DNA from: Opitutus sp. GAS368
GTDB lineage: Bacteria > Verrucomicrobiota > Verrucomicrobiia > Opitutales > UBA953
DNA length: 55,564 nucleotides
Assembly: GCA_945882655.1 (NCBI GenBank)
Contig: CAMCWL010000003.1
Coordinates: 1 to 55,564, forward strand
Direction of reading: 5' to 3'
Both the position numbers and the translations under genes were made by a program. Of this stretch, positions 32,611 through 41,072 are shown piece after piece (position 1 is the first letter of the stretch; every line of letters starts with the position of its first letter). The notes below the pieces were generated by a model, which was given only the letters and a program-made list of their open reading frames with translations, made no database searches and had not been told where the DNA came from.

Positions 32611-33336
32611 ATGGAGCAGGACGACCAGCCCATCACCGTGCACGTCGGCGGTCGGCCCGTGCTGGTATGGCCCTGCATCTCCGCTCGTACCACTCGGGTG
32701 AGGTTATCGGTCAAACCCGGCCCGAAGGTCATCCTTACCTATCCACCGCACGCCTCGCATGCCTCCGCGTTGGCGTTTCTCCGGGATAATCTTCCTTGGT
32801 TGGAGCGCGTCCTTGCCAAAGCGCGTACCGTCCAGCCTTCCCTGACTTCGCACCTCCGCAAGTTCCCGTGGGTAACTTTGGATGACCGCTTGCTGGCGAT
32901 CGAGACCGAGCAGGGGACTCGCGGGAGCATCCGGATCTCTAAGACCGAGGATAAGGTGAATCTCGTCATGCCTTCGGCCGACCCGGAGCAGGGAGCCGTC
33001 CGGGTTATTCGTCGATTGGCTGAGACGGGCCTGGGCTTGGCCGTCGACCGGCTGAGCAGCAAGGTCGGCGTGACGGTCGAGCAGGTCAGCGTCCGTGACC
33101 AGACTACCCGGTGGGGCTCGTGTTCGACGACGGGCACGCTGTCGCTGAATTGGCGACTGGTGCTACTCCCACCGATGTTGCACGACCACGTCATCCTACA
33201 TGAGCTTTCCCATCGTCGCCACATGGATCATTCCGACCGATTCTGGAATCAGCTGGCCGCGTGGGATCCGGATTGGAAGAAACACGACCGCGAACTGAAT
33301 AAGCGCTGGAACGTCATCATGGACCTCGGACGATGA
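32611..33336 (+). CDS. YgjP/DUF45-type zinc metallopeptidase
   Basis: A 241-residue protein with the WLM/YgjP-like fold. The zinc motif is HELSHRRHMDHSDRFW: His197, Glu198, His201 and His207, the family's HExxH plus downstream His. The conserved WGSCS precedes it at residues 168-172. No signal peptide is visible, so it is cytoplasmic. Physiological substrates of this family are largely unknown. A TTG six bases upstream is an alternative start; ATG 32611 is preferred. It overlaps the Nudix gene by 4 bp. Confidence 0.88.
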   Translation: MEQDDQPITVHVGGRPVLVWPCISARTTRVRLSVKPGPKVILTYPPHASHASALAFLRDNLPWLERVLAKARTVQPSLTSHLRKFPWVTLDDRLLAIETEQGTRGSIRISKTEDKVNLVMPSADPEQGAVRVIRRLAETGLGLAVDRLSSKVGVTVEQVSVRDQTTRWGSCSTTGTLSLNWRLVLLPPMLHDHVILHELSHRRHMDHSDRFWNQLAAWDPDWKKHDRELNKRWNVIMDLGR

Positions 33337-33881
33337 GCCATCGCGAAGTCGGCCAGTCTCCGGATGAGGTCTTTGATGTCGTCGATGAGCGTGATGTCGT
33401 CGTGGGTCGGGAATTTCGCCGGGAGATCCATCGCCGGAGATTACTCCATCGAGCGATTCATATCTTCTGGCTCAGGGGTGATGGACTGCTCTGCCTCCAG
33501 CGGCGTTCGTATGCCAAAGATAATTGCCCAGGGCTGTTGAGTTCTTCGTGTGCCGGACATGTGGATTCGGGCGAAGATTACCTCGCAGCCGCCATGCGGG
33601 AACTGCGCGAGGAACTGGGTATTGCCGTGCCGCCAGCAGCCTTGCACGAGATTGACTATGCGCCTTGGCATGTGGACCTCGGCAATGAGTTTGTTCGATC
33701 GTATCTACTGCGTGGCGAACACCCGATAAAGCTCGCTGAATTCGAGGTCGATTCCTTGCTTTGGCGATGTCCTGCCGAGGTCGAAGCTTGGGCTAAGGAC
33801 GACCCGGCTGTATTCGCGACCCCGCTTTCGCACTTGTTCCGCCGGCACGGTATACGCCGAGCCTTGGGGCTATCTGCGTAA
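33333..33881 (+). CDS. Nudix hydrolase
   Basis: A 182-residue Nudix protein. The full box GX5EX7REUXEEXGU is met at residues 75-97, with the catalytic glutamates in RELREELGI. The N-terminal FDVVDERDVVVG and HRAIHIFW stretches resemble the YfcD group and type-1 isopentenyl diphosphate isomerase. It hydrolyses a nucleoside diphosphate linked to another moiety; the exact substrate is unknown. The C-terminal segment has a Trp-rich DSLLWRCPAEVEAW stretch typical of this subgroup. Confidence 0.88.
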   Translation: MSHREVGQSPDEVFDVVDERDVVVGREFRREIHRRRLLHRAIHIFWLRGDGLLCLQRRSYAKDNCPGLLSSSCAGHVDSGEDYLAAAMRELREELGIAVPPAALHEIDYAPWHVDLGNEFVRSYLLRGEHPIKLAEFEVDSLLWRCPAEVEAWAKDDPAVFATPLSHLFRRHGIRRALGLSA

Positions 33882-33919
33882 TTGTTTGAACTACCCGCTA
33901 GGAGGTGAGATAGAGGGGT

Positions 33920-34579
33920 GTGTCAGACGCCCTCAGAGAACATTCCGATGCCCCCGCAGTGGTGCCTTGGTATCATTGGGTTTGGGTCGTGCCGATGGCG
34001 CTGTTCTTTCGCCTGTGGCTGGCCACTTTGCGTTTCCGGTGTAACGTCGAGCGCATCGACGATGCCGAGGGTCCCGTGGTCTTGTTGCTCTGGCACGACA
34101 AGCTTTTCGTCTCATCGTGGATTGCGAACCGCTACTTCTCTCGTCCGGTGACGGCGCTCATCAGTACCAGTAAAGACGGCGCTTGGCTGGTCGCTTTCTT
34201 TAAATTCATGGGCATCACCGCAGTTCGAGGGTCTTCCAATCGTCGCGGCGCCGCCGCTTTGATGACCCTCACTCGCTCTATGCGCGCGGGCAATCATACC
34301 GGCATCACTCCGGACGGACCGAAGGGCCCCGCCCTTGAGTTCAAGACGGGGGCGGTGTCGCTTGCTCGCCTGACGCGCAGTCCCTTCGTCGTCATGGGCA
34401 TACGTTACCATGCTTGCTGGCGCATGCGCAGTTGGGATCGGTTCGCCATGCCAATTCCGTTCTCGAAGGTAGAAGTAACCTTAGTGCGCGAGCCGATGCC
34501 TGCGGAAGGCGAAGTCGATGAAGTCATCGCCGCTCGATTGAAGGTACGCTTGGACGAGACTTCGACTGACCCCGCGTAA
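33920..34579 (+). CDS. DUF374 lysophospholipid acyltransferase family protein
   Basis: A 219-residue membrane-associated acyltransferase-like protein. A hydrophobic segment near residues 17-37 anchors it. The core has the DUF374 pattern: LLLWHDKLFV (acceptor HxxxxD-like site), ALISTSKDGAWLVAFFKFMG, AVRGSSNRRGA and ITPDGPKGPALEFKTGAVSLA. These proteins resemble LpxL-type acyltransferases and are found near lipid A genes in many Gram-negatives. The start is a GTG with an upstream GAGGGG. A 7-bp hairpin lies immediately after the gene, overlapping the ribE end. Confidence 0.85.
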   Translation: MSDALREHSDAPAVVPWYHWVWVVPMALFFRLWLATLRFRCNVERIDDAEGPVVLLLWHDKLFVSSWIANRYFSRPVTALISTSKDGAWLVAFFKFMGITAVRGSSNRRGAAALMTLTRSMRAGNHTGITPDGPKGPALEFKTGAVSLARLTRSPFVVMGIRYHACWRMRSWDRFAMPIPFSKVEVTLVREPMPAEGEVDEVIAARLKVRLDETSTDPA

Positions 34580-34582
34580 GGG

Positions 34583-34606
34583 CCTAGGCCTTGCCTAGGA
34601 GCTTTT
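34583..34606 (+). terminator. Probable terminator after the DUF374 gene
   Basis: A 7-bp perfect stem (34583-34589 with 34593-34599) with a 3-nt loop is followed on the plus strand by AGCTTTTC. It lies in the last codons of the convergent ribE gene, so terminating signal and coding sequence share bases. Confidence 0.5.
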
Positions 34607-35174
34607 CAGCGTACTTGGCTAACAGGTCTGACTCGAGGTTGACCCGGTCTCCGGCCTTACGGTGGGAGAGGTTGGTCACTTCCAAGGTGTGCGGGATGAT
34701 CCAGATGCGGAAGCCGCCGGGAATCACGTCGGCCACCGTCAGCGACATGCCATCGACGGCGACACAGCCTTTGCGGACGACGTGGCGGAGGAAGGTGTCG
34801 GAAGCCTTGATATCAAGGCGCCAGTCGGCGCCGTCCTGTCCGAAGAAGAGCACCTCGCCGCACCCATCGATATGTCCGGTCACGAAATGCCCGCCCATCC
34901 GATCGGTCGGCAGGAGGCTGGGCTCAATGTTGACGACCGAGCCTGGGTGAAGGTCGCCGAGATTGGTCAGGCGTAGGGTCTCGGCGAGCAGATCGAAGCT
35001 GGCTTGATCGCCCTGGGGGTCGACGACCGTAAGGCAGCACCCGTTGGTAGCGATGCTGTCGCCTGACTTGGCAGAGGCGAGCAGGGGGTGGGCAAGGGTC
35101 AGGCGGGCGCCGTCCTTGTCGCGCGGAGCGATGGTGAGGACCTTGGCGGCTCCCTGGACTAGCCCGGTGAACAT
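34584..35174 (-). CDS. ribE: Riboflavin synthase alpha chain
   Basis: A 196-residue protein with two lumazine-binding repeats. Each starts with a MFTGLVQG-like or GHFVTGHIDG block and contains a CCLTVVD or MSLTVADV segment. This two-repeat layout is the full riboflavin synthase, which dismutates two dimethyl-ribityllumazines. It converges on the DUF374 gene with a 4-nt gap between stops. The upstream space (35175-35212) holds a terminator for tatA; no FMN riboswitch is visible, so its promoter must lie near the terminator or read-through occurs. Confidence 0.94.
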   Translation of the reverse strand: MFTGLVQGAAKVLTIAPRDKDGARLTLAHPLLASAKSGDSIATNGCCLTVVDPQGDQASFDLLAETLRLTNLGDLHPGSVVNIEPSLLPTDRMGGHFVTGHIDGCGEVLFFGQDGADWRLDIKASDTFLRHVVRKGCVAVDGMSLTVADVIPGGFRIWIIPHTLEVTNLSHRKAGDRVNLESDLLAKYAEKLLGKA

Positions 35175-35182
35175 CGTGAAAT

Positions 35183-35205
35183 AAAAAGGGGCCTTGGCAG
35201 GCCCC
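35183..35205 (-). terminator. Terminator between tatA and ribE
   Basis: On the minus strand a GGGGCC/GGCCCC stem (35200-35205 with 35188-35193, 6-nt loop) is followed by TTTTTATTT. It lies 8 nt after the tatA stop and just before the ribE start. Confidence 0.75.
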
Positions 35206-35212
35206 GGAGGTT

Positions 35213-35509
35213 TTAGTTCTGCTTGCCGTCTTGGGCTCGCTTGGCGCGCTCTTCGGCTTCGAGCTTGGCGCGAACCGCAGCGCGTTCTTCCTCTTCGATC
35301 TGCTTCAGGCGGAGCTTCTTGCGTTCGTCTTCTTCGACGGCGCTACGCACTTCGTCTTCGACTTCATCGGAAGCCTTCTTGAATTCGCGCTTGGCCTTGC
35401 CCAGGCCGCGGGCGAGCTCAGGGAGCTTGGAGCCTCCGAAAAGGAGCAGGACTACGAAGAGAACAACCCAGATGACTGGGCCATCGAGTAGGGCTAGAGG
35501 GAGGTTCAT
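35213..35509 (-). CDS. tatA: Sec-independent translocase protein TatA-like
   Basis: A 98-residue protein. A short N-terminal membrane helix (about residues 11-24, VIWVVLFVVLLLFG) leads to the conserved FGGSKLPELARGLGKAKREF hinge and amphipathic helix. A charged coiled-coil tail rich in Glu/Arg/Lys follows. It forms or seeds the pore of the Tat pathway for folded proteins. The tail is longer than in most TatA. The tatC gene is not in this window. It is divergent from the acylphosphatase gene. Confidence 0.92.
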   Translation of the reverse strand: MNLPLALLDGPVIWVVLFVVLLLFGGSKLPELARGLGKAKREFKKASDEVEDEVRSAVEEDERKKLRLKQIEEEERAAVRAKLEAEERAKRAQDGKQN

Positions 35510-35535
35510 GGTCAGATTGCGATTGCTGTGAATGA

Positions 35536-35549
35536 TTGACTGTCAAATA
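35536..35549. promoter_or_regulatory. Palindromic TTGACTGTCAA element between tatA and acyP
   Basis: TTGAC-T-GTCAA is an inverted repeat in the 58-bp divergent region between tatA and acyP. The minus-strand reading gives TTGACA starting 37 nt before the tatA ATG, where a -35 box would sit for a leaderless transcript, but no -10 is evident. The 13 bases 35537-35549 recur at 8017-8029 beside mlaE/lpxR. Function is unproven. Confidence 0.3.
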
Positions 35550-35567
35550 TTTCAATAAGTCTCGGTT

Positions 35568-35849
35568 ATGTCAACCCATGTCTCCCATCGTGATGTCTGG
35601 TACGTAGGCCACGTCCAAGGGGTCGGTTTTCGAGCCCAAGTCCTCGGTTTGGCCCGTGGTTATGATGTGACAGGTTACGTCCAGAACCTGACGGACGGCA
35701 GGGTGTATCTACACGCCGAGGGCGACGAAGGAGAAGTGGAAGCCTTTACCGACCAGATCGCCAAATCCCTCGACGGTCACATTCGTGGCGAGGAGATCAA
35801 GACCTTCACCGGACTGCGCACCTGTCGCGAGTTCGCCATCCGCCGATGA
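35568..35849 (+). CDS. acyP: Acylphosphatase
   Basis: A 93-residue alpha/beta sandwich protein. The catalytic pair is Arg22 in GHVQGVGFR and Asn40 in GYVQNLTDG, matching the family positions. It hydrolyses acyl phosphates. It starts 18 nt after the shared palindromic element and overlaps the ABC ATPase by 4 bp (ATGA), so it leads an ABC transporter unit of unknown cargo. No Shine-Dalgarno sequence precedes it. Confidence 0.92.
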   Translation: MSTHVSHRDVWYVGHVQGVGFRAQVLGLARGYDVTGYVQNLTDGRVYLHAEGDEGEVEAFTDQIAKSLDGHIRGEEIKTFTGLRTCREFAIRR

Positions 35850-36697
35850 ATTCCGCTATCTCCGTCCGCCATCTGACCAAGGATTTCCGCATCGGTATCC
35901 GCGGGCTCAAACTTCGTGCGGTGGACGATCTCTCCCTCGAAATCCCGCGCGGGCAGGTTTACGGACTGCTCGGGCCCAACGGCTGCGGTAAGAGCACCAC
36001 GCTCAAGGTCGTCTTGGGTCTCGTCTCCGCGACCGCTGGTGAAATCAGTATCCTCGGCGAACCTTCCGCCACCAGCGCCGCGCGTCGTCGCACCGGCTTC
36101 CTGCCGGAAGCTCCCTATTTCCATAAGTTCCTTACGGGCCGCGAACTCGTGCGCTATTGTGCACAGCTTAGTGGCGTCGCCGCCTCCGATCTCGATGCTG
36201 CCGTCGAAGATGCGCTGGGCTTGGCTGCGATGAAGGAAGCCGCCGGGCGACCGATTGGCACCTACTCGAAGGGCATGCTGCAACGCATCGGTTTCGCCCA
36301 GGCCGTCGTCCATGATCCCGAACTCATCATCTTAGACGAGCCTACCGCTGGCGTCGACCCCGTGGGCTCAGCCTCCATCGGCCGGATGATCCATGCCATG
36401 CGCGATAAGGGGAAGACCGTCGTCCTCTGTTCGCACCTTCTGGGGCAGGTCGAGCAAGTCTGCGACCGCGTCGCCATCATGGACCGCGGTAAACTCGTCC
36501 TCGAGGGCGCCGTGGAGGATGTCCTCTCCCGTCGTGATCGCCATGTGATGACGATCGAGGCCATGACGCCCGCCGCGCGTTCTGCCGCCGAAGCAGCGCT
36601 CGAGGCGCATGGCGCTAAGATTACCTCCGTCACCCATCCCCGTCGCTCCCTGGAAGACCTCTTCCGTGAACTCGTGACTGGAAGTCGCGACGCCTAA
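35846..36697 (+). CDS. ABC-2 type transporter ATP-binding protein
   Basis: A 283-residue ATPase of the NatA/CcmA group. Walker A is GPNGCGKST, the signature is YSKGMLQRIGFA, and Walker B is LIILDEPTAGVDP, with the switch His in CSHLLGQ. It pairs with the ABC-2 permease that begins 1 nt after it. Proteins of this group export drugs, polysaccharides or lipids, or act in gliding; the cargo here is unknown. Confidence 0.9.
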   Translation: MNSAISVRHLTKDFRIGIRGLKLRAVDDLSLEIPRGQVYGLLGPNGCGKSTTLKVVLGLVSATAGEISILGEPSATSAARRRTGFLPEAPYFHKFLTGRELVRYCAQLSGVAASDLDAAVEDALGLAAMKEAAGRPIGTYSKGMLQRIGFAQAVVHDPELIILDEPTAGVDPVGSASIGRMIHAMRDKGKTVVLCSHLLGQVEQVCDRVAIMDRGKLVLEGAVEDVLSRRDRHVMTIEAMTPAARSAAEAALEAHGAKITSVTHPRRSLEDLFRELVTGSRDA

Positions 36698-36698
36698 T

Positions 36699-37532
36699 AT
36701 GAAAGACTCCCTCCGCCGTACGCTTTGGATTTCCCGGGTCACCTTTTTGGAGGCCGTCCGCCAGCGCTTTTTCGCCTTCCTGCTCGTGCTCAGCGCCGCG
36801 ATGGTCCTTTCCTCCGTCTCGCTCCGGGTCTTCGACTTCGGTCATGGCGAACTGAAGTTCATCGCCGACTTTGGCTTCGGGGGAATGTTCTTCTTCGGTT
36901 CGGTACTCGCGGTGGTCATGACCGCCCAACTGTTCTTTAGTGAAATCGACAACAAGACCGCACTTACTTTGCTCGCCAAGCCTTTGAGTCGTCCAGAATT
37001 CTTGCTGGGCAAGTTCTTCGGCGCTTGGGCGGTATTGGGCGTCTTTGTCTTGGTGTTAGCCAGCCTGCAGGGCGTGGTCCTGTGGGCGCGCGAGCAGGAG
37101 CTGATTGCTGCGGCTGAGCAGGCTGGAAGAATCCCCACTACTTTTAGTATCGTTGGCCTCTGTCAGCTGGTGCTGCTCCAATGGCTTCGCCTGGGCGTGG
37201 TGATTGCCATCGTTCTCGCCATCTCCGCTTTGGCCCGCACCTTCCTCTTCACGGTGGTGGTCGGCTCTCTGGCCGTCGTCGCCGGTCAGCTCCAGTGGAT
37301 CGCGCAGGACGCTTTTCTTCGTCCCACGGATTCGCCCGCTTATGCGGCCTTCCTTTGGATCAGTACCCGGCTGATTCCGAATCTACAGCAATTCAATCTC
37401 GCTGACGCGCTTGTGCTTGGTTCTTCGGCGGTCGAGGAAGGTGCGCTGATTGCCGTGTGCCTCTCGGGTCTAGCCTACCTCGCCGCCTACCTGACCCTTG
37501 GATCGCTGATCTTCCGTCAGAGGGAAATCTGA
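36699..37532 (+). CDS. ABC-2 type transporter permease
   Basis: A 277-residue integral membrane protein with about six helices. The first helix (about 27-48), a soluble stretch containing FSEIDNKTALTLLAKPLSR, and a helix group at about 60-80, 110-130 and 175-215 match the ABC-2/GldF-like permease layout. The cytosolic IDNKTALTLLAKP segment is a family hallmark. It shares 1 bp (TGATG) with the next gene. Confidence 0.85.
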   Translation: MKDSLRRTLWISRVTFLEAVRQRFFAFLLVLSAAMVLSSVSLRVFDFGHGELKFIADFGFGGMFFFGSVLAVVMTAQLFFSEIDNKTALTLLAKPLSRPEFLLGKFFGAWAVLGVFVLVLASLQGVVLWAREQELIAAAEQAGRIPTTFSIVGLCQLVLLQWLRLGVVIAIVLAISALARTFLFTVVVGSLAVVAGQLQWIAQDAFLRPTDSPAYAAFLWISTRLIPNLQQFNLADALVLGSSAVEEGALIAVCLSGLAYLAAYLTLGSLIFRQREI

Positions 37533-38302
37533 TGCGACGCTTCGCCCCTTGGTTGTTGGTCGGCGTGCTTATCCTCATAGCCGGGGCTTTGGCCGAGTCC
37601 TCTTGGCGTCGGGTTCGGCCGAGTATCCCCGAAATCGGCCGCAAGGAGCTTGAGCCCACGCTCGGGCAGGGGGTGCTACTCGGCGTGCTGGGAGGTCTCC
37701 GTACGGTCGTCGCGGATTTCGCCTGGATTCGTAGTTACGTCTTTTGGGAGCGTCGCGATCGTCCCGGTTGCGAAGCCTTCATGCGCACGGCCTGCACCCT
37801 TGATCCGCATGCCCGTTACTTCTGGGAGAACGCCGGACTGCGTATCGGTCTCGATATGGCGCACTGGGAGATTCGGCGCCGGGGCGGTTATGCTAAGGTG
37901 CCAACGGAAACTCAAGAGCGACTTTTTCGCCAATATGGACGGCGGGGAGTAGACGTTTTGGAGGAAGGCATGGCTCATGCTCGTCATCGCACGGCCTTGT
38001 TGTTGGCTGCAGGTTTCCTCGCCGAAGGTAAGTTGAAAGACTTCACCCTTGCCGCAAATTATTACCGCCAGGCCGCAGACGCCGCGGATGCCCCTTGGTA
38101 TGCGGCGCGTTTCTGCGCCGACTTCGACTGGAATGCGGGACGGAAGCTGGAAGCCTATCGCTGGTACCGCGATTACTGGCTTACGCGCATGCGCCCCAGG
38201 ATGGACGGCTCACCTGATGACCTGGCGAGGCTTCGCGAGATGGAGAAGGAACTGAAGATCAGTTTACTCGAGCGTATCCCGCGTCAGAGCTGGGAGCGCT
38301 GA
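37532..38302 (+). CDS. Membrane-anchored hypothetical protein of ABC unit, TPR-like
   Basis: A 256-residue protein with one N-terminal membrane segment (about residues 6-21, PWLLVGVLILIAGALA) and no lipobox. The rest is helical and Trp/Arg/Tyr-rich, with paired helices such as FMRTACTLDPHARYFWENAG and NYYRQAADAADAPWYAARFC that look like TPR repeats. I do not recognise the family. It starts in a TGATG overlap with the permease and has one of the few clear purine-rich ribosome-binding sites in the window (AGAGGG, 7 nt spacing). It likely assists the ABC transporter from the outer face of the inner membrane. Confidence 0.7.
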   Translation: MRRFAPWLLVGVLILIAGALAESSWRRVRPSIPEIGRKELEPTLGQGVLLGVLGGLRTVVADFAWIRSYVFWERRDRPGCEAFMRTACTLDPHARYFWENAGLRIGLDMAHWEIRRRGGYAKVPTETQERLFRQYGRRGVDVLEEGMAHARHRTALLLAAGFLAEGKLKDFTLAANYYRQAADAADAPWYAARFCADFDWNAGRKLEAYRWYRDYWLTRMRPRMDGSPDDLARLREMEKELKISLLERIPRQSWER

Positions 38303-41041
38303 TTAGAACGGCTCGTCTGATTTCTTCTCCGCGGGCGCCCCTTTGGGAGCACGTGGCTTACGCGGGGGGAATTCGAACCACCAGCCCTTCTGCTTGTCGG
38401 CGACAAGGAAGGCTTCGAAGGTACGTTTGGTCCGATTGGAGACGAACTTCTTGAGCCCGGTCTTACCTTCGTTGAGGAGTTTGCGGACGTCGTCGGCGGA
38501 GATCGGCGACTTGAGCATCTCGGAGTTGAGGCTGAACGTCTTCTTGGCGCCCGCTTCCTGGGCCTTGTGCGGGCAAACACGGTAACCTGCGGTGGGGGTG
38601 TGCTGGACAGCCAGGCCGCTGACGGGGCAGGCACCGAGGACGGGCCATTCGGCGTCGAAGGCGTCCGGGTTGCCATCCGCGCCTTCGCGGGGAGGGAAGT
38701 AGAGCACTGCCTTGAGCTTGCCGCTCGGGGCCTTGGGCTTGGTTTTGCGTGGGGCTTTGGCCGGCTTGGCTTCTTCGCCTTCGGCGGCAGGGGCAGGGGC
38801 GGTCTCGGTCTTCTCTTCGGTACCGCGAGGTTTAATCGTGTCCGGATCGACGAGGTCAATGTAGCCCGTGAAGTTCTTGCCCGATTTCATCGAGCGGAAG
38901 TCTGAGAACGGACCGATGCGACGCTTCTCGATCAGTTCGGCGACTTCGGCCGGGGTGATCGTGTGTCCGTTCATGCCGACGTAGATGGTCAGCTTGGGGC
39001 GATCGGTCGTGCCGACGGTATCCTGGGAGAAATATTTCTCGCCGTCGGTCTGCAGCGGCTTGCTGTCGGTCGGAGAGAGAACCTGCGGGGACAGTTCAAG
39101 CGAAGGCGGCTTCACGGCGCCTTTCTTCACGATGATTTCAAGGAGCGCCTTGATTTCCTTCATGAACTCGCGAGGGCCCATCTTGCCGTGCTCGATCTGC
39201 TTAAGTTTATATTCCCATTCGCCCGTCATTTGGGGCTCCGTGAAAACGCCCATCTCCTTGGCGTGTAGGAACTGGTGGAGCTGGAAGGCTTTGGCGAGAG
39301 GGACGAGCTCTTTGCCTTGGCGCTCGATGTAGGTCTTCGCGAGGAGTTCTTCGATGGTCGCCGCGCGGGTGGCGGGCGTACCGAGGCCGCGTTCCTTCAT
39401 CGCTTCGGCGAGGGCTTCGTCGTCGACGAGCTTGCCGGCATTTTCCATCGCGCCGAGAAGAGAGGCTTCGTTGTAACGGGCGGGCGGCTTGGTCGCGTCT
39501 TCCTTGACGTCGACGCCGTGAACCTTGGCCTTGGCGGGTGAGCCGTCGGCGGAGGCGAGGGCGGGGAGGCTAGCGGAGCCTTCCTTGTCTTTATCTTCCT
39601 CAGCTTCGGCTTCTTGGCCCCAGACGGCGCGCCAACCAGCGACGACGAGGACTTTGCCAGTCGTGCGGAAATTATGTTCACCGACGAGGGTCGTACGGAC
39701 GGTCTCCTCGAATTCGGCCATCGGGAAGAAGACGGCGACGAAGCGACGGACGACGAGGTCGTAGATCTTCTGTTCGACGTCGGTCAGGCCGTGCGGGACG
39801 GTACCCGTCGGGATGATGGCGAAGTGGTCGCTGACTTTCTTATTATCAAAAACGCGGCGGCCAGCGGAATCCACCCAGCCGCTGCGCAGGGCTTCCTTGG
39901 CGAAGACGCCTGCGGGGTGGGCGCCCTCGAGCGACTGGAGGGCCGCCTTGGCGTTCGGCAGGTAATCCTCGGGCAGGTACTGCGAGTCGGTACGAGGGTA
40001 GGTGAGTGCCTTGTGCTTTTCGTAAAGAGCCTGGGCGACACCGAGGGTGGTCTTGGCCGAGAAGCCGAAGCGGCGATTACCTTCGCGCTGAAGGGTCGTG
40101 AGGTCGAAGAGGCGAGGGGCGCTTTCCTTCTTTGGCTTGCGCTCGTCGGTGACGATGCCGGTGCCAATCTTGATCGACTCCTCAGCCACTTTACGGGCTA
40201 GGGCTTCGTCGTAAAAACGTTCGGCCTCCTTGCGGTCGGTGACGCCAGGCACCTGGGCGGCACCGCGGTAACCGCCATTGGAGAGCCCGAAGTCGCCTTC
40301 GATCTTCCAGAAGGTTTTCGGAACGAAATTACGGATCTCCAGCTCGCGCTTCACGATGAGCATGAGCGTGGGGGTCTGGACGCGACCGACGGAGAAGACT
40401 TCGCGTTTCGCGCCGCCGATGATGATGGTCGAGAAGCGGCTGGCGGTCATGCCGACCAACCAGTCGGCCTGGGAGCGGCAGATGGCGGCGTCGAGTAGCC
40501 CCTGCTTGGCTTCCGCAGGGAGAAGGTGGTCGAAGGCTTCGGCGATGGCGGTGTTCGTCATGCTCGCCAGCCAGAGGCGCTGGCAGGGCAGTTTGCACTT
40601 CGCTAGCTGGTAGACGTAGTGGAAGATGAGTTCCCCTTCGCGGCCGGCATCGCAGGCGTTGACGACTGTGCCGACGTCCGGGCGATTCAGGAGCTTCTTC
40701 AGCAGCTTGTAGCGGTCACCGTTGTTACGCTCGCTGATGACAGCCTTGAGGATATCGGGGCTGGCGGTACCGTCGAACTTGGCCGGATCAATCGGGAGAT
40801 CCTTGAGGGTCCAGCGCTTGAATTTCGGATCGATGTCATCTGGATCCACGAGGCGTACCACGTGGCCGATGGAAGAACTGATCACCCACTTCTCGTTCTC
40901 GAAGTAATCGCTGGTGGCCTTGGGTACCTTGAGGACCTTAGCCAGATCCGTCGCTACCGAGGGTTTCTCGGCGATGACGAGGATCTTGGAACCGGCGGGG
41001 GCGGAAACTTCGTCGGACGACTTGGATGATTTCTTGCGCAT
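38303..41041 (-). CDS. topB: DNA topoisomerase III-like type IA topoisomerase
   Basis: A 912-residue type IA enzyme. The Toprim domain opens with ILVIAEKPSVATDLAKVL and has DAGREGELIF near residue 132. The active tyrosine is in LTYPRTDSQYL near residue 347, which matches TopB rather than TopA. The C-terminal region includes repeat-like segments (FSDFRSMKSGKNFTGY) and an acidic/basic linker around 770-810, and lacks the four-Cys zinc motifs of TopA. It relaxes and decatenates single-strand regions. The family N-terminus normally begins near residue 19, so the first 18 residues are an extension. Its stop abuts the convergent ABC-linked gene. Confidence 0.88.
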   Translation of the reverse strand: MRKKSSKSSDEVSAPAGSKILVIAEKPSVATDLAKVLKVPKATSDYFENEKWVISSSIGHVVRLVDPDDIDPKFKRWTLKDLPIDPAKFDGTASPDILKAVISERNNGDRYKLLKKLLNRPDVGTVVNACDAGREGELIFHYVYQLAKCKLPCQRLWLASMTNTAIAEAFDHLLPAEAKQGLLDAAICRSQADWLVGMTASRFSTIIIGGAKREVFSVGRVQTPTLMLIVKRELEIRNFVPKTFWKIEGDFGLSNGGYRGAAQVPGVTDRKEAERFYDEALARKVAEESIKIGTGIVTDERKPKKESAPRLFDLTTLQREGNRRFGFSAKTTLGVAQALYEKHKALTYPRTDSQYLPEDYLPNAKAALQSLEGAHPAGVFAKEALRSGWVDSAGRRVFDNKKVSDHFAIIPTGTVPHGLTDVEQKIYDLVVRRFVAVFFPMAEFEETVRTTLVGEHNFRTTGKVLVVAGWRAVWGQEAEAEEDKDKEGSASLPALASADGSPAKAKVHGVDVKEDATKPPARYNEASLLGAMENAGKLVDDEALAEAMKERGLGTPATRAATIEELLAKTYIERQGKELVPLAKAFQLHQFLHAKEMGVFTEPQMTGEWEYKLKQIEHGKMGPREFMKEIKALLEIIVKKGAVKPPSLELSPQVLSPTDSKPLQTDGEKYFSQDTVGTTDRPKLTIYVGMNGHTITPAEVAELIEKRRIGPFSDFRSMKSGKNFTGYIDLVDPDTIKPRGTEEKTETAPAPAAEGEEAKPAKAPRKTKPKAPSGKLKAVLYFPPREGADGNPDAFDAEWPVLGACPVSGLAVQHTPTAGYRVCPHKAQEAGAKKTFSLNSEMLKSPISADDVRKLLNEGKTGLKKFVSNRTKRTFEAFLVADKQKGWWFEFPPRKPRAPKGAPAEKKSDEPF

Positions 41042-41072
41042 GCGTAGGATGATAACCGATTGTCAAATCCGG

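Noticed and set aside
41061-41066. TTGACA on the minus strand as a -35 box for topB
   Set aside because: It lies only 20-25 nt before the ATG, so a -10 element would fall inside the gene, and no alternative start fits.
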